The position numbers and the translations under genes are program-made. Positions 42,527-51,648 of a stretch of DNA of 64,000 nt are shown here, piece after piece. The notes beneath the pieces are model-generated. The model had not been told where the DNA came from. It was given only the letters and a program-made list of their open reading frames with translations, and did not search any database. Each line of letters starts with the position of its first letter. The first letter of the stretch is position 1. The DNA is from Corynebacterium oculi (GTDB lineage Bacteria > Actinomycetota > Actinomycetes > Mycobacteriales > Mycobacteriaceae), in contig NZ_LKST01000002.1 of assembly GCF_001412105.1 (NCBI RefSeq), positions 558,001 through 622,000 on the forward strand. The letters run 5' to 3'.

Positions 42527-44006
42527 ATGAGTACCGCTGAGGGCCGCACTTTCCTGGGCCAGCCGTGGGGCCTGGCCAATCTGTTTGGCATCGAGCTGTG
42601 GGAGCGTTTCAGCTACTACGGCATGGTCACCATCCTGGGCTATTACCTCTACTACTCCGCCACAGACGGCGGCCTGGGCATGGACGAGGGCACCGCGCTC
42701 TCCCTGGTCGGGGCCTATGGCGGGTTCGTGTACATCACGGCCGTGGCGGCGTCGTTTTTCAGCGATCGCCTGCTTGGCCCCGAGCGCACCCTCTTTCTCT
42801 CCGCGATACTGGTCATGGCAGGGCACATCGCCCTGGCCCTGATCCCCGGCTTCGCGGGGCTGGGCGCGGGCGTGGCACTCATCGGCCTGGGTTCCGGCGG
42901 GGTGAAAACCGCCTCCCAGGTGGTGCTGGGCGATCTGTATTCCCGCACCGACCCCAAGCGCGATGCCGGTTTCTCCATCTTCTACATGGCCGTGAATATC
43001 GGGGCTCTGCTTGGCCCACTGGCCACCGGCGCGGCCTGGGGGCACGGCGGCTTCCACTGGGGTTTCGGCCTAGCGGCCATCGGCATGTGCATCGGACTCA
43101 CTCAGTACGTCCTCATACGCAAGGGCACCATCAACCCGGATAGCCGCCGGGTACCCAATCCCCTGCCCCGCAGCCAGTACCTGCCCTGGGCGCTCGGCGG
43201 CCTGATCCTCCTCGCGATCCTCGTCGCTCCCTTCGTTTTTGGCCTCCTCCCCCTCAAGAACCTCTCGCATTACATGGCCGCCCTCGCGTTCCTGGCCGCC
43301 GTAACCCTGCTGACTCAGATGTTCCGCTCCCCGCACACCACCGCGCAAGAACGTTCCCGCCTGGTGGGCTACCTGCAGATGCTCTTTGGCTGCGTGATGT
43401 TCTTTGCCATCTTCCAATCGCAGTTCACCATTCTGGCGCTGTACACGGACATGCGGGTAAACCTGGACGTCAATCTGGGATTCACTCAGTTCCACCTCAA
43501 GCCCAGCCAGGTGCAATCCATCAACCCCCTCTTCATCATTCTGTTCTCCGGGGTCTTTGCCGCGCTCTGGTCACGCCTGGGCGAACGCCAGTGGTCAAGC
43601 CCCGTGAAGTTCGGCGTCTCCAACCTCATCATCGGCGCCTTCCTGTTCCTTTTCCTCCCCTACGCCGGGGGCGGCGCGGGCTCCACCCCGCTGCTCATCA
43701 TCGTGGCGCTGCTTTTCCTCTTCACCATGGGCGAACTCCTGCTCTCCCCGGTGGGCAACTCGCTGGCCACCAAGGTTGCCCCGCGGGCCTTCAAATCCCG
43801 CATGTTCGCCGTGTGGCTGATGGCCCTTGTCCATGGGCACCTCGCTCGCCGGTGTGCTGGGCGCACAATATGAGGCGGCTATCGACGCCGGCCCCGCCGC
43901 CGAGCGTGCCTTCTTCCTCACCGCCGCGGGCGTAGCGATTAGCCTGGGCGTACTCCTGATCCTGCTGCGTGGCTGGGTGGTGCGGAAGTTCGGGGACGTG
44001 AGGTAA
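42527..44006 (+). pseudogene. POT/PTR-family oligopeptide:proton symporter, frameshifted near the C-terminus
   Basis: The first 430 codons encode a clear POT transporter (LANLFGIELWERFSYYGM, then GLGSGGVKTASQVVLGDLY and FSIFYMAVNIGALLGP). After MFAVWLMAL a surplus T at 43827-43828 breaks the frame. Without it the reading continues SMGTSLAGVLGAQYEAAID and two more helices to TAA 44004-44006. The truncated product loses the last two helices. TACACT (42515-42520) is 6 nt before the ATG: leaderless. A single-base lesion could be an assembly error. Confidence 0.85.
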
Positions 44007-44054
44007 AAGTCCATTGAGGAAGGAGAGAACGAGAATAAAAGTTCTACAGAATTC

Positions 44055-44084
44055 TTGACAGACCACACATCATTCACGTATCGA
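44055..44084 (+). promoter_or_regulatory. Promoter of the Gly-rich exported protein gene
   Basis: TTGACA (44055-44060), an 18-bp spacer and TATCGA (44079-44084) lie 57 bp before TTG 44141, leaving a normal leader that contains AAAGGAGAG. Confidence 0.45.
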
Positions 44085-44140
44085 TGGATAGTGATAGAGA
44101 TCTCCGAGACAACTATTCCCCACTATCAAAGGAGAGATAG

Positions 44141-44545
44141 TTGAAATATAGAGTCTCGTTCTGTGTGGCATTAATTCTAACAACAGGAATGATATTATCT
44201 TCATTCTCAAGCAATAACTCAACCATAGAGATAAAGGAATCCGTTACTGAGTCTAGCGAGACTAGCGCGTCTAGCGCGGAAGTAAGCCCCGCCCCCGACG
44301 GTGCCGATGCCACCGAACCCGGCCAGAGCCCCGGCAGCGGCGGTGATGGCATGAATGGTGGCGATGGCGGCAACGGTTATGGCTGGGATCCCTCCACACT
44401 CAGCCCGGAGGAACGGCACGAATACGAGTTGCACGAACGCCTCAAGAACGCCGACACCACCACCATGAGCCCGGAGGAGCAGGAGAAATTAGAACGGGAC
44501 GCTCAGCAGTACGCCGTGGATAAGGTCCGCAAGTACACCCAATAA
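44141..44545 (+). CDS. Exported Gly/Asp-rich hypothetical protein, intact paralogue of 7769-8179
   Basis: The 134-residue protein starts at TTG after AAAGGAGAG (44128-44136). It has a signal-peptide-like N-terminus (VSFCVALILTTGMILSSFSS), a Ser/Thr/Glu linker, a glycine-rich GGDGMNGGDGGNGYGWD segment and a charged helical tail (SPEERHEYELHERLKN). I recognise no family. The Gly-rich motif, linker and tail are shared with the broken gene at 7769-8179. No lipobox cysteine is evident here, unlike in the paralogue. Confidence 0.7.
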   Translation: MKYRVSFCVALILTTGMILSSFSSNNSTIEIKESVTESSETSASSAEVSPAPDGADATEPGQSPGSGGDGMNGGDGGNGYGWDPSTLSPEERHEYELHERLKNADTTTMSPEEQEKLERDAQQYAVDKVRKYTQ

Positions 44546-44585
44546 AATCACTCGCCGCGCGGTGTTCAAGCCCATAATGGAGCCC

Positions 44586-45905
44586 ATGTCCCTCTACGAT
44601 GACACCCTCGCCCTGCTCCAGGAGTTGATCCGCAACGCTTGCGTCAATGACCTCACCCCGGATTCCGGCCAGGAGGTGCGCAACGTGGAAACGCTGGAGC
44701 GTTTCTTTGCCGGTTCCGGGGCGACCTCCCGGCGCTTCGAGCCGCACCCCGGGAGGACGTCGATAGCTTTTAGCGTGGAGGGCAGCGAGCCTGACGCGGA
44801 GCCGCTGACCCTGCTTGGCCACATCGACGTGGTGCCGGTGGACGAGGCTCAGTGGAGCACCGAGCCTTTCGGCGCGGAGATTCGAGACGGCAAGTTATAT
44901 GGACGCGGCGCGATGGACATGCTGTTTATCACCGCCACGATGGCGGCGGTGACCCGCGAGGTGGCCCGCACCGGCCGCCCACGGGGAACCCTCACCTTCG
45001 TGGCCCTGGCCGATGAGGAGGCGCGCGGCGGCCTGGGCGCGGGCTGGATCGCGGAGCACATGCCGGAGGCGTTTAGTTGGCGGAATTGTCTTTCGGAGAC
45101 GGGCGGCTCCCACCTGCCGGTGCGTGACGGTTCGGACGCCGTGGTGATTAACGTCGGGGAGAAGGGCGCGGCGCAGCGGCGGCTGCACGTCACGGGCGAT
45201 GCCGGGCATGGTTCCACCCCGCACGGCAAGGATTCCGCGATCGCGCGGATTGGGGAGGTGGCGCGCCGCATTGCCGCCGCGCAGCCGCCGATCACGGATA
45301 ACCCCCTGTGGCAGGGCTTTGTGCGGGCGTTCCGCTTCGATCCCGCCACCGAGCGGGCCCTGCTGGCGGGCGCGGGAGATTACGGGGTGTTTGGCGATCT
45401 GGCCGGCTATGCCCAGGCCTTTTCGCACGTCACGCTGGCCCAGACGGTGCTGCGCGCGGGCGGGGCGATCAACGTCCTGCCCTCCCACGCTTGGCTGGAC
45501 ATGGATATTCGCCCCCTCCCCGGCACCACGCAGGAGGAGATCGACGCCCTGCTGCGCACCACCCTGGGCGACCTAGCCGAGCAGGTGCGCATTGAGCACC
45601 TTATTACCGAGCCCGCCACGCAGTCCCCCGCCGAGGGGCCGCTGTGGGAGGCCCTGGTGGACACCGTTCACGAGGACTTCCCCGAGGCCGCCGTGGTGCC
45701 GGTGCTCGCCACCGGGGGCTCTGACCTGCGCTTTGCCCGACGCCTCGGCGGCGTGGGCTACGGCTTTGCCCTCCACGCCCGCGAGCGCACCCTGGCGGAG
45801 GCTAACAAGCAACTGCACTCCCACGACGAGCACATTCACCTGGAGGACCTGCGCCTCACCGTCCATGCTTATCGACGCCTCGTGCGCCGCTTCCTGGGTG
45901 CATAA
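44586..45905 (+). CDS. M20/M25/M40-family metallopeptidase
   Basis: The 439-residue protein has the M20 metal ligands LLGHIDVVPVD, YGRGAMDM and LADEEARGG, and a dimerisation domain ending in INVLPSHAWLDMDIRPLPG. It resembles peptidase V/ArgE/CPG2-type enzymes that release C-terminal amino acids or cut N-acyl bonds. CATAAT (44573-44578) lies 7 nt before ATG 44586, predicting a leaderless mRNA and favouring this ATG over ATG 44577. Confidence 0.88.
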   Translation: MSLYDDTLALLQELIRNACVNDLTPDSGQEVRNVETLERFFAGSGATSRRFEPHPGRTSIAFSVEGSEPDAEPLTLLGHIDVVPVDEAQWSTEPFGAEIRDGKLYGRGAMDMLFITATMAAVTREVARTGRPRGTLTFVALADEEARGGLGAGWIAEHMPEAFSWRNCLSETGGSHLPVRDGSDAVVINVGEKGAAQRRLHVTGDAGHGSTPHGKDSAIARIGEVARRIAAAQPPITDNPLWQGFVRAFRFDPATERALLAGAGDYGVFGDLAGYAQAFSHVTLAQTVLRAGGAINVLPSHAWLDMDIRPLPGTTQEEIDALLRTTLGDLAEQVRIEHLITEPATQSPAEGPLWEALVDTVHEDFPEAAVVPVLATGGSDLRFARRLGGVGYGFALHARERTLAEANKQLHSHDEHIHLEDLRLTVHAYRRLVRRFLGA

Positions 45906-45908
45906 CGG

Positions 45909-45956
45909 CTTAATCTCACACGGAATCGGCGCGCAGCCGTTTTGTGTGAGATTAAG
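45909..45956. terminator. Hairpin between convergent genes
   Basis: CTTAATCTCACAC (45909-45921) and GTGTGAGATTAAG (45944-45956) are perfect 13-bp arms around 22 bp. A third copy of the arm, CTAATCTCACA, follows at 45965-45975. The site lies between the M20 and CHY gene ends and probably stops both transcripts. Confidence 0.6.
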
Positions 45957-46006
45957 GGGGTACCTAATCTCACAATCTTAGTGTGTTTAACAAGCTTTCT
46001 TCATCG

Positions 46007-46324
46007 TTAGCCGTCAAAGTACATCCCCTCATGCGCCGCGCACCCCGGGTTAAAGGCATGACCACACCCCGGGCACCCCACCGCCCCGTGATATTCCGCG
46101 TACCCCATCCGCTTCCCGCACACCCCGCACAGCACGGCATCGGCCCGCTGCTTGCTCACCCGCCCAAAAGGGTGATCGGCCTGCTCCTCGTGACAGCGGT
46201 GGCACGCCCACCACTTTCCGCAGGTAGCGCACCGATTAGCCACCACGTCCCAGTGCTGCCGGTAATGGGAGCAACGGCCCTGCGCGTCTACCTCGCTGCC
46301 ACAGATTTCCTCCGCCAAAAACAT
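46007..46324 (-). CDS. CHY zinc-finger protein
   Basis: The 105-residue protein consists almost entirely of the CHY zinc-finger pattern: CSHYRQHWDVVANRCATCGKWWACHRCHEE, then VLCGVCGKRMGYAEY and VGCPGCGHAFNPGCAAH. About twelve Cys/His ligands bind several zinc ions. Function in bacteria is unknown. ATG 46324 is preferred because TAGGCT (complement of 46332-46337) stands exactly 7 nt upstream, predicting a leaderless mRNA. Confidence 0.85.
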   Translation of the reverse strand: MFLAEEICGSEVDAQGRCSHYRQHWDVVANRCATCGKWWACHRCHEEQADHPFGRVSKQRADAVLCGVCGKRMGYAEYHGAVGCPGCGHAFNPGCAAHEGMYFDG

Positions 46325-46347
46325 GGGCTTCAGCCTAGCCCGCACGC

Positions 46348-46404
46348 TAAGGGGTGCCAGTGCGCCGCCCGCGCCCCGCTTATCGACGCCACTGGCACCC
46401 CTTA
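46348..46404. repeat. 57-bp palindromic element, array D copy 1
   Basis: TAAGGGGTGCCA (46348-46359) and TGGCACCCCTTA (46393-46404) pair perfectly, extended to 16 bp (46346-46361 with 46391-46406). The centre contains the 10-mer GCTTATCGAC. Confidence 0.88.
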
Positions 46405-46472
46405 GCGCTAGGACACCAGCGGCGTCGGGAGCCGCCAGGAAACAGCAACTGCCAAACCAACGCCACCCACCC

Positions 46473-46529
46473 CAAAGGGTGCCAGTTCCGTCAAGATCTC
46501 AGACCCCACCGCCCCGATGGCACCCTTTA
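46473..46529. repeat. 57-bp palindromic element, array D copy 2, compensated arms
   Basis: AAAGGGTGCCA (46474-46484) and TGGCACCCTTT (46518-46528): both arms differ from consensus at the same paired position (G to A and C to T), so base pairing is kept. Confidence 0.86.
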
Positions 46530-46588
46530 GAACGCTGAAGAAGCACGGGCCGCCCCACCCTCAGTACCTCGATCGGCATAGTTAGCCC

Positions 46589-46645
46589 CAAGGGGTGCCA
46601 CCAACGCCACCCACGACCACCCAGCCCCATCAATGGCACCCCTTA
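46589..46645. repeat. 57-bp palindromic element, array D copy 3
   Basis: CAAGGGGTGCCA (46589-46600) and TGGCACCCCTTA (46634-46645). The remaining gap 46646-46740 shows nothing else. Confidence 0.86.
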
Positions 46646-46740
46646 GTGCTAGGGCTCCTGATAAAATCGGCATCTTCGCCGGTCAACCCACTTGAAGAAG
46701 CGTGAAAAACAACATCGGCGGAGTCCTTGAAAGGTCTTTC

Positions 46741-46911
46741 ATGCCCAATCATCATCCTTCCCGTAGTTGGCGCGGCTGCGCCTTGTGCAAACCACATAAA
46801 CGCCGGGGTGTCGGCCGGGCCGCCCGGGATACTGCGGCGGTGAATCGTCAGTTGGGGCAAAAGCGCCGGTATTCCCGCCACGGTCTGGGCCTCGATCCCC
46901 TCAACTCCTAG
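46741..46911 (+). CDS. Small basic CxxC protein, 56 residues
   Basis: ATG 46741 follows GAAAGG by 6 nt. The product begins PNHHPSRSWRGCALCKPHKR and is rich in Arg/Lys/His with one CxxC pair, which could bind a metal or nucleic acid. Small basic proteins of this kind occur in actinobacteria, but I cannot name a family. The frame avoids stops in a region between a repeat array and a tRNA gene, so it may also be chance. Confidence 0.45.
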   Translation: MPNHHPSRSWRGCALCKPHKRRGVGRAARDTAAVNRQLGQKRRYSRHGLGLDPLNS

Positions 46912-46994
46912 GCCCCTCACCCCTAGAATCCACCCGCACACCCCACAGAGAAAAATCCCACCCACTCCCTCGCGGGAGCAGGCGGGATATTCTG

Positions 46995-47079
46995 TGGGCG
47001 AAGGGGGACTTGAACCCCCACGTCCAAAAAGGACACTGGCACCTGAAGCCAGCGCGTCTGCCAATTCCGCCACTCGCCC
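46995..47079 (-). tRNA. tRNA-Leu (anticodon CAG)
   Basis: On the minus strand the acceptor GGGCGAG pairs with CTTCGCCC, then come a D-arm with GGCAGA, the anticodon arm CTGGC-TTCAGGT-GCCAG, a long variable arm typical of class II tRNAs (TGTCC...GGACG) and a T-arm with GGTTCAAGTCC. The 85-nt gene has no encoded full CCA. Loop position fixes the anticodon as CAG, reading CUG. Confidence 0.93.
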
Positions 47080-47112
47080 AAATCAAGTGGCCGCGCTTGC
47101 GACTTCTTAGAC

Positions 47113-47140
47113 TCTATACTCAGCACCTATTCCAAGACAA
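47113..47140 (-). promoter_or_regulatory. Probable promoter of tRNA-Leu
   Basis: On the minus strand TTGTCT (complement of 47135-47140), a 16-bp spacer and TATAGA (complement of 47113-47118) lie about 35 bp before the tRNA 5' end. A TATACT on the plus strand at 47224-47229 may serve the fhaA operon. The rest of the 324-bp gap 47080-47403 shows no gene. Confidence 0.5.
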
Positions 47141-47403
47141 ACACGCAGTTCACACCCTCTTTATCCACCCCTCCACACCCCCACTCAAACCCGTCGCGTC
47201 TATCCATCACCCACCCTTCCCCTTATACTGGTGGATACGTGTGTGCGTCTCAGCCAGGCGCACGGGATCACCCATCACCCATTCAGGTGTCTGGGATCGT
47301 GGCCAGCGGTGGCGGGAGAAACTCCCAGCCACGGCAGGGATTCCCCTGTCAGCGTGGCTTTCTGGGCAAGAGTGTTGAAGGAGTAGCAAGAGGAGGTCAG
47401 CCT

Positions 47404-48285
47404 GTGTCGATCATGGCTCGTTTTGCCAAGTTCGATAGCGCCATGCAGCGCGGTTTGGATAATGGCTTTGCCCTCGTTTTCGGCGGGAGCGTGGTGCCCG
47501 CGGAGATTGAGGAACTCCTCAAGCAGGAGATTCAGGACAACGTGGAGGTCGTGGAGGGCCGCCCGGAGGCTCCCAATGTGTTTCTGGTGGGGCTCTCCAA
47601 GAATGACGTGCGCAATCTCGCCCAGCAAAGCGCCAGCCTGCCCGAGGACTTTGCCGATCGCATGGGCCGTTATTGCCGTAATCAGGGCCTGGCGCTCTCC
47701 GGCACGGTGGTGGTGCGGATCGCGGAGGAGTCGGGAATGCGCACGGGGCAGCTGCGGGTGTCCTCCTATACCGATCCCCACCCGGATCAGAGCAGTGGCT
47801 TCGATTGGATCGGAACTCCCGCCCAAAAAACAAACGCCCCCAAGAACAACCAAGGCCCCACCCAAGCCAAGGAAAGAGAACAGATGAGTCACCCTCAGCC
47901 CGGCCAAGCCGCTCGCGACGCCGCCACGGAGTTCATTCCTCGCCAGCAGGCCGAGCAGCCCCCGCGGCAGATGTCGCAGCCGGATCGTCCCACGGTGAGC
48001 CTGTTGCTCCAGGATGGTTCCTCGCGAACGTATCTGGTGCAGGAGGGTTCGAATATCCTCGGCCGCTCCCATGATGCCGATTTCCGTCTCCCGGACACGG
48101 GCGTATCCCGCCAGCACGCGGAGGTCACCTGGGATGGCCAGGACGCGGTGTTGGTGGATTTGCAGTCCACCAACGGCACCACGGTGAATGACACTCCGGT
48201 GGATAACTGGCTGCTGGCGGATGGGGACATCATCACCATCGGCCATTCCCACATCGAAGTGCGCGTTATCTGGCCGCAGAACTAG
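47404..48285 (+). CDS. fhaA: FhaA, DUF3662 and FHA-domain protein
   Basis: The 293-residue protein has the N-terminal DUF3662 domain (FAKFDSAMQRGLDNGFALVFGG, residues 1-125), a Gln/Pro-rich linker, and a C-terminal FHA domain (ILGRSHDADFRLPDTGVSRQ, residues 200-293) that binds phosphothreonine. FhaA is phosphorylated by PknB and recruits peptidoglycan factors in mycobacteria. GTG 47404 is chosen because GAGGAGG ends 7 nt upstream; ATG 47413 is the alternative. It is the first gene of the operon running to pknB. Confidence 0.93.
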   Translation: MSIMARFAKFDSAMQRGLDNGFALVFGGSVVPAEIEELLKQEIQDNVEVVEGRPEAPNVFLVGLSKNDVRNLAQQSASLPEDFADRMGRYCRNQGLALSGTVVVRIAEESGMRTGQLRVSSYTDPHPDQSSGFDWIGTPAQKTNAPKNNQGPTQAKEREQMSHPQPGQAARDAATEFIPRQQAEQPPRQMSQPDRPTVSLLLQDGSSRTYLVQEGSNILGRSHDADFRLPDTGVSRQHAEVTWDGQDAVLVDLQSTNGTTVNDTPVDNWLLADGDIITIGHSHIEVRVIWPQN

Positions 48286-48303
48286 TACCCAAGGAGAGCA
48301 CTC

Positions 48304-48765
48304 ATGGACTCACTCGTCCTCACCGGGTTTCGCATCGGGGTATTGGTGCTGTTGTGGCTCCTGATCCTCGTGGCCCTGCGCGCCATGCGCCGGGATACCG
48401 CTCCGGTCGGCGGCGCGCAATCCGGCGCGAATTCCCGTCGCAGCAAGGCCCCCACGCCGCGCAAGGCCGCTCCGGCGCAGCGGATCACCATCGTGGAGGG
48501 ACCGCTTCAGGGTTCGTACATGGAGATCACCTCGGTGGGTGAGGTGGTGCTGGGCCGCAGCCAGGATTGTGATTTTGTGCTTGGCGACGACTTCGCTTCC
48601 GCGCGTCACGCACGCCTGTTCCGGCGCGGTTCGGATTGGTTTGTGGAGGATCTGGATTCCCGCAACGGTACGTTTGTTGCGGGGACCCGCATCGATCAGC
48701 CCGAGCGGGTGGACACGGGGACGTCGATACGCGTGGGCCGAACGACGGTGAGGTTGGTGCCATAA
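48304..48765 (+). CDS. fhaB: FhaB, membrane-anchored FHA-domain protein
   Basis: The 153-residue protein has one N-terminal membrane helix (GFRIGVLVLLWLLILVAL) and a C-terminal FHA domain (LGRSQDCDFVLGDDFASARH, then DSRNGTFV). Its mycobacterial counterpart FipA/FhaB interacts with FtsZ and FtsQ and is a PknA substrate. AAGGAG lies before the ATG. The stop overlaps the pstP start (TAATG). Confidence 0.92.
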   Translation: MDSLVLTGFRIGVLVLLWLLILVALRAMRRDTAPVGGAQSGANSRRSKAPTPRKAAPAQRITIVEGPLQGSYMEITSVGEVVLGRSQDCDFVLGDDFASARHARLFRRGSDWFVEDLDSRNGTFVAGTRIDQPERVDTGTSIRVGRTTVRLVP

Positions 48766-50237
48766 TGCTGCGCTTGAATTACACGGTGGCCTCGGATAAG
48801 GGCCTGGTGCGGGGAAACAACGAGGATTCCGCCTACGCCGGGCCGCACCTGCTGGCTCTGGCCGATGGCATGGGTGGTCACGCCGCGGGCGAGGTGGCCT
48901 CCCAGATCATGATTACCCACCTGGAGCACCTCGACCGGGACATGGGCGATAATGACATGCTCGCGCTGCTGGCCGCCGGTGCCGACGAGGCCAATCGCGC
49001 CATCGCAGAGGAGGTGGGCACCCACCCGGAGACGCAGGGCATGGGTACCACGCTCACGGCCCTGGCCTTCAATGGCAAAGAGTTTGGCCTGTGCCACGTG
49101 GGCGATTCCCGTGGTTACCGGCTGCGCGAGGGCAAGCTCGAACAGATCACGGTGGACGATACGTACGTGCAGTCCCTGGTCAACGAGGGCCGCCTGCTGC
49201 CGGAGGACGTCTCCACGCACCCGCAGCGTTCCTTGATCCTCAAGGCGTACACAGGCCGCGAGGTGGAGCCCACCCTGAAGGCTATCGACGCCCACCCGGG
49301 CGATCGTCTCCTGCTGTGCTCGGATGGCCTTTCCGATCCCGTCACTCATTCCACCATCGAGGAAACCCTGGCGCAGGGCACCCCCGCCGAGGCCGCGCAG
49401 AAGCTCGTGGAGTTGGCCCTGCGCTCCGGCGGCCCGGATAACGTGACCGTGGTGGTGGCCGATGTGGTGGACGCGGACACCCTGGATAGCAAGGCCCTGG
49501 CCGAGCTTCCCACCACGCCCGCCACCGGCGGCGCCCTGTGTGGCGAATCCACGGAGGAATCCCACCCGGATACCGCCGCTGGGCGCGCCGCCGCCCTGCG
49601 CACCAAGGTGTCCACGGTGAGTCCCGATGGTCAGTTGAGCGCCCAGCCGCTCGCCGGGGTACCCGATCCCCCAGAGGCCGCCGAGGAGGCAGCGGGGCGT
49701 GGTTCAGCGTGGCGCTGGGGCACGCTCATCGTCGCTTTGGTGGTCCTCATCGGCGTGATCGTGGGGGGCTGGTGGGTGTATCACTCGGCCAAGGAGCAGT
49801 ATTTCCTGGCCACGGACGATACCCAGGCCATCGTGGTGGAGCGCGGCCTGGATTACACCCTGCTGGGTAATTCCCTGCACGAGACGTATCAGCACGCCTG
49901 CCTGGGCGAGGACGCCTCGGTGCGGCTCACCGAACCCGGCGCGAATCAGGACTGCCACCGGTTTAGCCTGCAAGACCTCCCGGAATCTGCGCGTTCCTCG
50001 GTGGACTCCATGCCGGCGGGCGATTATGAGGAGATCAATCAGCAGTTGCGTCGCCTGGCGGATCAGGCCCTGCCCGCGTGCGTGACCCTGCGCCCGGAGG
50101 CACCGGAGGACCCGGAGGCGGGAAGCACCGAGGCGGCGGAGCCCACCACCGCTACGACGGAACCCACGGAAACCCCCGCGGCGTCGATAAGCGCGGAGGT
50201 TCCTCGGCCGGATATGCAGTGCCGGGAGGTGAAGTAG
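48765..50237 (+). CDS. pstP: PP2C-type Ser/Thr protein phosphatase PstP
   Basis: The 490-residue protein has a cytosolic PP2C domain (residues 1-240) with metal-binding NNEDSAYAG, ADGMGGH and GGPDNVTVVV. A single helix (TLIVALVVLIGVIVGGWWVY, about residue 330) and an extracytoplasmic domain of about 140 residues with three cysteines follow. It dephosphorylates PknA, PknB and their substrates. The operon position between fhaB and rodA is the conserved actinobacterial one. Confidence 0.94.
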   Translation: MLRLNYTVASDKGLVRGNNEDSAYAGPHLLALADGMGGHAAGEVASQIMITHLEHLDRDMGDNDMLALLAAGADEANRAIAEEVGTHPETQGMGTTLTALAFNGKEFGLCHVGDSRGYRLREGKLEQITVDDTYVQSLVNEGRLLPEDVSTHPQRSLILKAYTGREVEPTLKAIDAHPGDRLLLCSDGLSDPVTHSTIEETLAQGTPAEAAQKLVELALRSGGPDNVTVVVADVVDADTLDSKALAELPTTPATGGALCGESTEESHPDTAAGRAAALRTKVSTVSPDGQLSAQPLAGVPDPPEAAEEAAGRGSAWRWGTLIVALVVLIGVIVGGWWVYHSAKEQYFLATDDTQAIVVERGLDYTLLGNSLHETYQHACLGEDASVRLTEPGANQDCHRFSLQDLPESARSSVDSMPAGDYEEINQQLRRLADQALPACVTLRPEAPEDPEAGSTEAAEPTTATTEPTETPAASISAEVPRPDMQCREVK

Positions 50238-50238
50238 C

Positions 50239-51648
50239 GTGGCGTTTTCCCAGATCTTTTCCCGCCGCACGGAGTTGGGCCTGCTGCTGCTCTCCGCGCT
50301 TTTTGTCTCCGCGATGCTCATTAACCTGGAGCTTTCCCAGGGCAATACCCTCACCTCGGAGCTGGCGTGGGTGATCGGCGGCTTCGTGGTTATTTTCCTG
50401 GCCGCGCACACCGCCCTGTGCTTCACGGCGCCGCACGCGGATCAGATCATGCTGCCGGTCACGGCCACGCTCAACGGGCTGGGTCTGGTGATGATCTACC
50501 GCATCGATGAGGCCAACGGCACCTCCCTGGTCACCCGCCAGGTGCTGTGGACGCTCGTGGGCGTGGTGCTGCTGGTACTGGTGCTGGTGTTCCTGCGTGA
50601 GCACCGCTCGCTTTCCCGCTATTCCTACCTGCTGGGCCTGGTGGGCCTGGGGTTGCTGGCCTTGCCCTTGGTATGGCCGCAGCCCGAGGACGCGGAGGCC
50701 CGCATCTGGATCACCTTTGGCCCCTTCTCCCTGCAACCGGGCGAGTTTTCCAAGATCCTGCTGCTGCTCTTTTTCGCGCAACTCCTGGTGAATAAGCGGG
50801 CGCTGTTCACGGTGGCGGGGTATCGCTTCCTGGGGCTTTCCTTTCCCCGCCTGCGCGATCTCGCCCCGATCCTGGCGGTGTGGGCCATCGCCATTCTCAT
50901 CATGGCCGGTACCAATGATTTCGGCCCGGCGCTGCTCCTCTTTGCCACGGTGCTGGGGATGCTCTACCTCGCCACGGGCCGGGTTTCGTGGCTGCTCATC
51001 GGCCTGGTGTTGGTAATGATCGGCGGCACGGGCGTGTACATGATTTCCAGCAAGATCCAGGCCCGCGTGAGCAACTTCCTCGATCCCTTCGCGGATTATG
51101 ATGCCTCCGGTTTCCAGCTGGCCAATTCTCTCTTTGGCATGTCCTGGGGCGGGATCACCGGAACGGGGATCGGCCAGGGGCACCCGGACATCATTCCGGT
51201 GGTGTGGACGGACTTCATCCTCGCCGCCGTGGGCGAGGAGATGGGCCTGGTGGGGCTTTCCGGGGTGTTGATCCTCTTTGCCCTGCTGGTCACGCGCGGT
51301 TTCCGCACGGCTCTGCTGGCCCGGGATTCTTACGGCAAGCTGGTGGCCTCGGGGCTGTCCCTCACCATCGCCATTCAGGTGTTCGTGGTGGTGGCCGGTA
51401 TTAGCGCGTTGATGCCCATGACCGGCCTTACCACCCCGTTTATGTCCGCCGGTGGTTCCTCCCTCATGGCTAATTACATGCTCCTGGGCATCCTGCTGCG
51501 CATTTCCGATTCCGCGCGCCAGCCTGCGGCCGTTCCCACGGAATCCACGGATGGCTCTTCGCACCTGTCGCCCGTGGGCGGCGATGGCACTGGTGATGGT
51601 GCTGGCGATAGCACCGGCTACATGCCCTCGGTGGGGAAGGTGAGTTAG
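50239..51648 (+). CDS. rodA: RodA, SEDS-family peptidoglycan glycosyltransferase
   Basis: The 469-residue protein with ten helices has SEDS family signatures: the FSLQPGEFSKILLLLFFAQL segment, TNDFGPALLLF (with the catalytic-type Asp) and TGLTTPFMSAGGSSLMANY. It polymerises lipid II with its partner PbpA. GTG 50239 begins 1 bp after the pstP stop; pbpA starts directly at the next base after its stop. Confidence 0.94.
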   Translation: MAFSQIFSRRTELGLLLLSALFVSAMLINLELSQGNTLTSELAWVIGGFVVIFLAAHTALCFTAPHADQIMLPVTATLNGLGLVMIYRIDEANGTSLVTRQVLWTLVGVVLLVLVLVFLREHRSLSRYSYLLGLVGLGLLALPLVWPQPEDAEARIWITFGPFSLQPGEFSKILLLLFFAQLLVNKRALFTVAGYRFLGLSFPRLRDLAPILAVWAIAILIMAGTNDFGPALLLFATVLGMLYLATGRVSWLLIGLVLVMIGGTGVYMISSKIQARVSNFLDPFADYDASGFQLANSLFGMSWGGITGTGIGQGHPDIIPVVWTDFILAAVGEEMGLVGLSGVLILFALLVTRGFRTALLARDSYGKLVASGLSLTIAIQVFVVVAGISALMPMTGLTTPFMSAGGSSLMANYMLLGILLRISDSARQPAAVPTESTDGSSHLSPVGGDGTGDGAGDSTGYMPSVGKVS

